Assembly: GCF_026262505.1 (NCBI RefSeq)
Contig: NC_067207.1
Location: 9,826,082-9,890,081, forward strand
From: Trichomonas vaginalis G3
Lineage: Eukaryota; Parabasalia; Trichomonadida; Trichomonadidae
Reading direction: 5' to 3'
Length of the DNA stretch: 64,000 nt
The notes below the pieces were generated by a model. The model was not told the origin of the DNA, did no database searches, and saw only the letters and a program-made list of their open reading frames with translations. Of this stretch, positions 58,621 through 64,000 are shown in pieces (the stretch's first letter is position 1; each line of letters begins with the position of its first letter). Both the position numbers and the translations under genes were made by a program.

Positions 58621-60261
58621 TTAAACATTTCTATTCATCAATATTTCATCATATGAACTTCTATACTGTGGTGGTGTTCCTGTTGGATGATATTTCAAAC
58701 CTTCATCCAGTGTCCATGTCCAATATGTAGTCCTAGTAAACCAAACCTGAGGAGGATTTGTCACCTTTGAACAGTAAGTGTCATTTTCACCCTGAATGAT
58801 TGGATAAGCTTTCACTTGTACTGTAACTTGTGAGTTGAAAGTTTCTAATCCATCAAAGAATATACCCGCTCCATTACGTTGAACTGGAATAGTGCATAAG
58901 AATGAAGTTTGGTCTTTCCATGTTCTAGCTGATGGCGTGCCATCATCTGCATTCAGTGGTCTAGTTAATGAGTCCTCGTATTCTTCCGTGCATTCATTCA
59001 CTCCATCTAAATCAGAAGCTTGAAGCATACGTGTAAAGAATATGTCACCCACTGTGGTCATCGCTTGATCGGGGAAGTTTCTGGAATCTATAGTGACCTG
59101 AAGACCTCGAAGCATTGGATTTTCTAAAACTGTTCTTTGCATTGCATTCTTCGGAAATGTTAACACAACATCTGTAACATTATGAAGAGCGTATGAGAAA
59201 TCCGAGCTAATACCTTCAGGAGTGATGCATCCTCCATTTAGTGAACGAACGTCAATATGTTGAGCTGGAATCATGAATGGATCTTCCTTACTGAATAAAC
59301 GTGGTATTGCTTTAACTGATTCTTCAATTAAACCGTATCCTGGTGTAATGCATTTATCCTCTAAAACTTCCATCTTTGTGCATGAAATAATAACGTCATC
59401 AACTGTTGCGTCAGCAGATGTAGCGGCTAAGCCTGTAATTAATTTGGTAGGAAGTCCGATTTGTTGGAATTTGCGATCATATTTATAAACATGATTCATA
59501 ATCTTTTCATAATTTTCATCAGTTATCTTTTCATAAACGTAATTTTGTAAATCAGCAACTCTTAACGGGTCAACCTGACAAAATACTAAAGTATCCCTGA
59601 AAACATAATATTTAAGAATGATATCACCAAATGATTTAGGATAATCATCGAACGCCTGAAATGCTAACAAATCATTTACCGGAATAATCATATCAAAAGT
59701 GACATCAACTTCTTCATTTGCGTTCTTGAAAACTTCTGAAGGGTCAATATATTTTCCACATACTGAGTTATCATATTTTTGAACATTATTATATAACGAA
59801 TGAACAAACTTTTTAACTTTCCTTTCTGATTTTGGTTTATATGTTGCAAATGCGAAAGATTCACGGGCGCAATCCATTTGAAGATAACCGGCATCACCTC
59901 TTTCAGTTTCTACTTCTAATTGTTTAAAGCTTTGATTTGATGATTTGTAACCAACGAATAAACGCATGCATTTAAAAGCGGCATCACATGTGAAAGCTTT
60001 ATTTGAAACTAGAGTTGCTTTAACTTTGCGTTTAATATATGTGTCACCTAATTGGTTCACATCATGAGCTGGATTTGTAATTCTTAAATGAGTTTGTTTA
60101 TCATCAAAATATGGAGTATCAGAGTCATAGCATGAACTTTCAAGTTCTCTATAATATCTTCTACCGTCATTCTTTGCAAATATTTCATTTATCTTTTCGA
60201 ATGAATGAAACACATTTCCATTAATTGGTTTGGTGTTTGGCACCAAATAGTTAGTCGTCAT
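58621..60261 (-). CDS. Major capsid protein of B
   Basis: Intact, 546 residues, starting MTTNYLVPNTKPINGNVFHS. The C-terminal half carries the segments that align with the element A MCP (VVLTFPKNAMQRTVLENPML, RGLQVTIDSRNFP, SFLCTIPVQRNGAGIFFDGL, VTVQVKAYPIIQG), and it ends SYDEILMNRNV. Length and position fit the double jelly-roll MCP of Polintons; the fold is inferred. An almost identical gene begins at 63712 in element C. It is the most clearly intact capsid gene of the window. Confidence 0.8.
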   Translation of the reverse strand: MTTNYLVPNTKPINGNVFHSFEKINEIFAKNDGRRYYRELESSCYDSDTPYFDDKQTHLRITNPAHDVNQLGDTYIKRKVKATLVSNKAFTCDAAFKCMRLFVGYKSSNQSFKQLEVETERGDAGYLQMDCARESFAFATYKPKSERKVKKFVHSLYNNVQKYDNSVCGKYIDPSEVFKNANEEVDVTFDMIIPVNDLLAFQAFDDYPKSFGDIILKYYVFRDTLVFCQVDPLRVADLQNYVYEKITDENYEKIMNHVYKYDRKFQQIGLPTKLITGLAATSADATVDDVIISCTKMEVLEDKCITPGYGLIEESVKAIPRLFSKEDPFMIPAQHIDVRSLNGGCITPEGISSDFSYALHNVTDVVLTFPKNAMQRTVLENPMLRGLQVTIDSRNFPDQAMTTVGDIFFTRMLQASDLDGVNECTEEYEDSLTRPLNADDGTPSARTWKDQTSFLCTIPVQRNGAGIFFDGLETFNSQVTVQVKAYPIIQGENDTYCSKVTNPPQVWFTRTTYWTWTLDEGLKYHPTGTPPQYRSSYDEILMNRNV

Positions 60262-60330
60262 TTATTATTAAATAAAAAATCAAAATTAAAATATGAAAAT
60301 GAATTTTTAATTTTAATGAAATAATCAACT

Positions 60331-60546
60331 ATGGCTGCAGGTATATTTAAGAAACTGTGGGATAAAGTAAAAAGAGGAGCGCATAAAGTTTGGGAAACAA
60401 TGAAGAAAGGAGCAAATTGGATATTTAAGAATAAAGAAGCAATTAGTGACGTTGCTGAATCAATAACACCAAAAGCCGCCCCAATAAGAGAAATATTAAA
60501 TAAAGGAGAAAAAGTTTATCAAAGACTTCAACCGATACTAAGATAA
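60331..60546 (+). CDS. Amphipathic small virion protein (B1), 71 residues
   Basis: MAAGIFKKLWDKVKRGAHKV is a cationic amphipathic helix with Trp, then GANWIFKNKEAISDVAESIT and a basic end VYQRLQPILR. Shares its N-terminal design, and the first residues MAAG(I/F)FKKLWD, with the 60571 protein, so the two are paralogues. Membrane-disrupting protein VI-like role inferred. Intact. Confidence 0.65.
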   Translation: MAAGIFKKLWDKVKRGAHKVWETMKKGANWIFKNKEAISDVAESITPKAAPIREILNKGEKVYQRLQPILR

Positions 60547-60570
60547 AAATAATATTTATTTATTTTTCCA

Positions 60571-60807
60571 CTATCTACCCCCTATTTTATTAAGTATTCC
60601 TTCAGCAATTCCACCAACTGCGTTACCTGCTTGTGCTCCCATCGCCGGATTACCTGCTTTAGCACCTAATACTCCACCTATGATAGTTCCTGCCGTTTTC
60701 GCTACTGGTGCCAAAAAGTTTGCAATGGGTTTAATAATCTTTTGATGAACCCAACCCGCAGCTTTCTTAATTCCATCCCATAATTTTTTAAAGAATCCTG
60801 CAGCCAT
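60571..60807 (-). CDS. Amphipathic small virion protein (B2), 78 residues
   Basis: MAAGFFKKLWDGIKKAAGWV is a Lys/Trp amphipathic helix, and the rest is a Gly/Ala-rich hydrophobic region (KTAGTIIGGVLGAKAGNPAM, GAQAGNAVGGIAEGILNKIG) like that of pore-forming or membrane-inserting proteins. Convergent with 60331. Same family design as 19140 and 22928 in element A. Intact. Confidence 0.65.
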   Translation of the reverse strand: MAAGFFKKLWDGIKKAAGWVHQKIIKPIANFLAPVAKTAGTIIGGVLGAKAGNPAMGAQAGNAVGGIAEGILNKIGGR

Positions 60808-60873
60808 TTCTGATTTAATATTAATTAAAAAATATATTTCATCACTTATATTCTAATTTTTATTTAATGATAA

Positions 60874-61242
60874 ATGAAACCAATTTTAAAAATAAATGAA
60901 ACAGAGGAGGAAGAAATAAATGAAAGTGAAAATGTTCAACAAAAAATAAACGTTGTTAAACCAATTACTGAAATAAAAATTTTTTCATCTGTTGAAGAAT
61001 TTAATGACTATTATGCTAACAATAAAAAATTATTTGAAGAATTGACAACATGTAAATTGAATAAAATGTTTAAAGTTGATGGATTCAAAATTTCAAAAAT
61101 AAAAGGAGTGGTTAGTTTGAAATCTATTCCTCAATCAAGAATCACCTCATTAATGAAAATAGATGATTTAACAAAAAGAATAGAAGAGATTGAAGAAAGA
61201 ATGAATCAAATAATTGATTTCATAAATTCAAATAATCATTAG
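60874..61242 (+). CDS. Small coiled-coil protein, last gene of B
   Basis: Intact, 122 residues: MKPILKINETEEEEINESEN, a central region with FNDYYANNKKLFEELTTCKL and DGFKISKIKGVVSLKSIPQS, and a C-terminal coiled coil (DDLTKRIEEIEERMNQIIDF). A broken copy is in element C. Probably structural; no family is recognised. Confidence 0.6.
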   Translation: MKPILKINETEEEEINESENVQQKINVVKPITEIKIFSSVEEFNDYYANNKKLFEELTTCKLNKMFKVDGFKISKIKGVVSLKSIPQSRITSLMKIDDLTKRIEEIEERMNQIIDFINSNNH

Positions 61243-61297
61243 TTTCTAATTTATTTTTCTCGTTTATGAGGTCTTTGATTATGACTCCATTGATTTC

Positions 61298-61818
61298 ATT
61301 CATGATTTAAACAATGTTTAATTAATCATGGAATATCTGACATCATCTATATATAGCTTCTTTTAAAATTAATGTTAATTTTTTTAATGTGTTTATTTCA
61401 TTATGGTAGTGAATCTTTTACCATAATCTCCTAAATGTTTTCTTATCTTATTGGTTTTCCATTCATTATATGAAACTGAATAAACTTTATCTTTATCTTT
61501 GCATCTTTCATCACTTCCAATATATTTATATCTCAGTTTTGATTTATTGGTTTCATATTCATTAATGTTTTATGTATTCAGGATTAACAATTCTATAATA
61601 TTGCTTCCCTTTAAATCTTTGAATATAAACGGCATACACCATCCTCTAAAATTCGATAATCTATTTTATCTGGTTTTACTTGTTGGGTCATTTATGTAAG
61701 AATAAATAAATAAATTATTTTAAAATTAATGTGTTAAAATAATGATACAAAATCGCTCGATATTGTATGAATTCTTACGTTTACAAAAAAAGTCACACAA
61801 CCCATCATATATACTACT
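61298..61818. repeat. Right terminal inverted repeat of B (521 bp)
   Basis: Reverse complement of 38,961-39,481, ending CCCATCATATATACTACT. The repeats match wherever checked, which points to a recent insertion or gene conversion between ends. Confidence 0.9.
61393..61691 (-). pseudogene. Broken gene inside right terminal repeat
   Basis: The mirror copy of 39088-39386, with the same frameshifts. Identical damage in both repeats means the breaks arose before, or were copied by, repeat homogenisation, and it argues against random read error at this spot. Confidence 0.5.
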
Positions 61819-61824
61819 TACTGG
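61819..61824. repeat. Target site duplication TACTGG (right)
   Basis: Directly follows the right terminus and equals 38,955-38,960. Confidence 0.9.
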
Positions 61825-62105
61825 CAGAACTTCTACTGGTAGAGTTTATACTGGCAGAACTTCTACTGGCAGAACTTCTACTGGTAGAGTTTATACTGGC
61901 AGAACTTCTACTGTTTCCCTCAAAATTGAATACTTTAGCAGAACTTCTACTGGTAGAGTTTATACTGGCAGAACTTCTACTGGTAGAGTTTATACTGGTA
62001 GAGTTTATACTGGCAGAACTTCTACTGGCAGAGTTTATACTGGCAGAACTTCTACTAGTAAAGTTTCTACTGGTAGAACTTCTACTGGCAGAATTTCTAC
62101 TGGTT
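61819..62105. repeat. 15-bp tandem repeats (insertion target of B)
   Basis: About 18 units alternating GGCAGAACTTCTACT and GGTAGAGTTTATACT, with one interruption at 61,912-61,935. Because 15 is a multiple of three, frames stay open on both strands (TGRTS/TGRVY, or hydrophobic LAELL/VEFIL), but none has a plausible start. Confidence 0.85.
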
Positions 62106-62254
62106 ATATATGGTGTCAATTTTTTAAAAAATTTTGAATTCAATGAGTTATATCAAAAATAAAATTCTTGAATAGAGTAAAAAAATTTAAATAATTTATT
62201 TAAATATTTTCTTCTGACATTTTTGAATAATTTATTTTTTTAATTCGTAAGAAA

Positions 62255-62734
62255 ATGAGTGGATCAAGATTCGTAACCGTCAATCAATTAATGGATGCTC
62301 TTTCACCAATTCTTGAAAATGTTAAACAAGTAGATGTTTATTTCGATGATTATGTAGAAAGTTTATATTATAAAGGTAAACATAATATTAAACCCATTGC
62401 TTTTGCATTTGATAATAAATTAATTGAAAATGCAAAAATTTGGGAATTAATTCCAGATATTGAATATATAACGAATATAACTAATAAATGGTTCAAACGA
62501 ATTCCAACCACAAAGGTTCTTTGTAAATTAATGATCAAAACCGAGGCCAAAGAATTTCATGAATTTACATATCATCCAAATAAAGTTTCAGAACTAGAAA
62601 ATGAAAAACTTCAGAAAAAATTAAACGATAGACTTTCAAATGATCGTATTGAAAAAATAAATAAACTAGCAGAAGTTGCATTTAATAATGAAATATTTGA
62701 TGAATATAACCTTGAACTCAGTGATGGGCTTTAA
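62255..62734 (+). CDS. Hypothetical 159-aa protein of C
   Basis: Intact, MSGSRFVTVNQLMDALSPIL... ending LELSDGL. The pattern of NQLMDALSPILENVKQVDVY followed by FDDYV is reminiscent of the segment before SCCG in element B (ESLIHIIAILCDVQDSDVKI, FFIDDEV), a weak similarity only. Leader TTTGAATAATTTATTTTTTT resembles that of 39549. B has no counterpart at its right end. Function is unknown. Confidence 0.6.
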   Translation: MSGSRFVTVNQLMDALSPILENVKQVDVYFDDYVESLYYKGKHNIKPIAFAFDNKLIENAKIWELIPDIEYITNITNKWFKRIPTTKVLCKLMIKTEAKEFHEFTYHPNKVSELENEKLQKKLNDRLSNDRIEKINKLAEVAFNNEIFDEYNLELSDGL

Positions 62735-62763
62735 GGACCCGGGCTCAACGAGTCATGATTTAT

Positions 62764-63103
62764 GAAATCAATAATTTGATTCTTTCTTCAATTTTCTATT
62801 CTTTTTGTTAAATCATCTATTTTCATTAATGAGGTGATTCTTGATTGAGGAATAGATTTCAAACTAACCACTCCTTTTATTTTTGAAATTTTGAATCCAT
62901 CAACTTTAAACATTTTATTCAATTTACATGTTGTCAATTCTTCAAATAATTTTTTATTTAGCATAATAGTCATTAAATTCTTCAACAGATGAAAAAATTT
63001 TTATTTCAGTAATTGGTTTAACAACGTTTATTTTTTGTTGAACATTTTCACTTTCATTTATTTCTTCCTCCTCTGTTTCATTTATTTTTAAAATTGGTTT
63101 CAT
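62764..63103 (-). pseudogene. Coiled-coil protein of C, broken copy of the 60874 gene
   Basis: Starts at 63,103 and matches the B gene, but a two-base deletion at 62,960 (GCTAAATAAAA in place of GCTAACAATAAAA) gives an early stop, and the C-terminus is shortened after KRIE. Confidence 0.6.
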
Positions 63104-63169
63104 TTATCATTAAATAAAAATTAGAATATAAGTGATGAAATATATTTTTTAATTAATATTAAATCAGAA

Positions 63170-63448
63170 ATGGCGGCAGGATTCTTTAAAAAATTATGGG
63201 ATGGAATTAAGAAAGCTGCGGGTTGGGTTCATCAAAAGATTATTAAACCCATTGCAAACTTTTTGGCACCAGTAGCGAAAACGGCAGGAACTATCATAGG
63301 TGGAGTATTAGGTACTAAAGCAGGTAATCCGGCGATGGGAGCACAAGCAGGTAACGCAGTTGGTGGAATTGCTGAAGGAATACTTAATAAAATAGGGGTA
63401 GATAGTGGAAAAATAAATAAATATTATTTTTATCTTAGTATCGGTTGA
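63170..63448 (+). CDS. Amphipathic small virion protein of C (B2-like), altered end
   Basis: Residues 1-76 equal the 60571 protein apart from one change. One G is missing in the GGGG run at 63,396, so the reading goes past the normal stop and adds 14 residues. Either a real variant or a base-calling slip. Confidence 0.55.
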   Translation: MAAGFFKKLWDGIKKAAGWVHQKIIKPIANFLAPVAKTAGTIIGGVLGTKAGNPAMGAQAGNAVGGIAEGILNKIGVDSGKINKYYFYLSIG

Positions 63449-63643
63449 AGTCTTTGATAAACTTTTTCTCCTTTATTTAATATTTCTCTTATTGGGGCAG
63501 CTTTTGGTTATTGATTCAGCAACGTCACTAATTGCTTCTTTATTCTTAAATATCCAATTTGCTCCTTTCTTCATTGTTTCCCAAACTTTATGCGCTCCTC
63601 TTTTTACTTTATCCCACATTTCTTTAAAGAATCCTGCAGCCAT
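63430..63643 (-). pseudogene. Amphipathic small virion protein of C (B1-like), frameshifted
   Basis: MAAGFFKEMWDKVKRGAHKV at 63,643 matches the 60331 protein. A two-base loss near 63,508 (ATAACCAAAAG) shifts the last third. Confidence 0.55.
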
Positions 63644-63711
63644 AGTTGATTATTTCATTAAAATTAAAAATTCATTTTCATCTTTTAATTTTGATTTTTT
63701 ATTTATAATAA

Positions 63712-64000
63712 ATGACGACTAACTATTTGGTGCCAAACACTAAACCGATTAATGGAAATGTGTTTCATTCATTCGAAAAGATAAATGAAATATTCGCAAA
63801 GAATGACGGTAGAAGATATTATAGAGAACTTGAAAGTTCATGCTATGACTCTGATGCTCCATATTTTGATGATAAACAAACTCATTTAAGAATTACAAAT
63901 CCGGCTCATGATGTGAACCAATTAGGTGACACATATATTAAACGCAAAGTTAAAGCAACTCTAGTTTCAAATAAAGCTTTCACATGTGATGCCGCTTTTA
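63712..64000 (+). CDS. Major capsid protein of C, 5' part (cut by window end)
   Basis: The first 96 residues are the same as the element B MCP, except Ala for Thr near residue 49 (SDAPYFDD). The frame is open to the end of the window. Orientation and neighbours mirror the right end of B. Confidence 0.8.
   Translation, partial: MTTNYLVPNTKPINGNVFHSFEKINEIFAKNDGRRYYRELESSCYDSDAPYFDDKQTHLRITNPAHDVNQLGDTYIKRKVKATLVSNKAFTCDAAF

Larger units (their letters stand above)
38961..61818. mobile_element. Complete Maverick/Polinton element B, 22,858 bp
   Basis: Both ends are AGTAGTATATATGATGGG (inverted), inside 521-bp terminal inverted repeats, and are flanked by TACTGG duplications. It contains PolB, integrase, packaging ATPase, MCP, minor capsid proteins, helicase, primase, fibre and KilA-N genes. 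PolB and integrase are broken by frameshifts while the virion genes are intact, so the copy is recent but would need proteins from elsewhere to move, unless the breaks are sequencing errors. Confidence 0.95.
38364..64000. mobile_element. Maverick element C (outer, interrupted by B; right end outside window)
   Basis: AGTAGTATATGTTGAAGGGT at 38,364 is a diverged copy of the B terminus; about 95 bp match before the sequences part. The leader TTTCTGAATAATTTATTTTT also recurs at 38,605. C continues after B at 61,825 with the same 15-bp repeats, a gene leader and genes in the order and orientation seen at the right end of B. The block before the target duplication may be TRUNCATED or rearranged, since coding sequence is absent from 38,460 to 38,925. 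The nesting is an inference from this arrangement. Confidence 0.65.

Noticed and set aside
61742-62162. Frames through the 15-bp repeats (TGRTS/TGRVY or LAELL/VEFIL)
   Set aside because: Open on several frames and both strands for the same periodic reason. The apparent starts lie in the terminal repeat of B.

Overview
The window looks like nuclear DNA of the parabasalid parasite Trichomonas vaginalis. Its host genes include ubiquitin repeats with divergent residues ([17 protein letters not shown]), AT-rich spacers and TCATTTTT-type initiator elements a few bases before start codons. Most of the sequence is Maverick/Polinton DNA: large virus-like transposons with capsid, packaging, replication and integrase genes. 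The species call is inference from these features and was not searched.

Element A fills about 1-24,770; its left end lies outside the window. From left to right it holds the end of an unidentified gene, a major capsid protein (MCP), small conserved genes, a jelly-roll-like minor capsid protein, an SF3 helicase and a packaging ATPase. A repeat-rich accessory zone follows (11.4-17.2 kb) with KilA-N/T5orf172 genes, KilA-N remnants and palindromes lying just after stop codons. The last part carries two related putative capsid proteins, small amphipathic proteins, an integrase, a phage-tail-fibre-like protein and a Dam-class adenine methyltransferase. Bases 318-4503 are repeated in tandem at 4504-8690. 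The two copies carry different single-base indels, so sequencing or assembly error is a serious possibility.

Host DNA runs from about 24,780 to 38,363. It contains a 438-bp foldback, a broken type I membrane protein gene, a VIT/VWA-domain protein, two head-to-head dimeric polyubiquitin genes in a perfect inverted duplication, a Pro/Gly-rich protein and one unknown gene.

Element B is complete and precisely bounded: 38,961-61,818 (22,858 bp), with 521-bp terminal inverted repeats and a 6-bp target duplication TACTGG. It carries a protein-primed PolB (broken, with an embedded HNH-like domain), an integrase (broken), a KilA-N gene, a primase and helicase between inverted repeat arrays, a fibre gene, minor capsid proteins, an ATPase, an MCP and amphipathic proteins. 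B sits inside a 15-bp tandem repeat of another Maverick, element C (38,364 to beyond 64,000), whose gene order mirrors the right end of B.

The capsid, helicase and ATPase genes of A and B are homologous but far diverged. The distal half of the fibre gene and the KilA-N gene are nearly identical in DNA. This suggests that recently exchanged adhesion and accessory modules ride on old virion cores.
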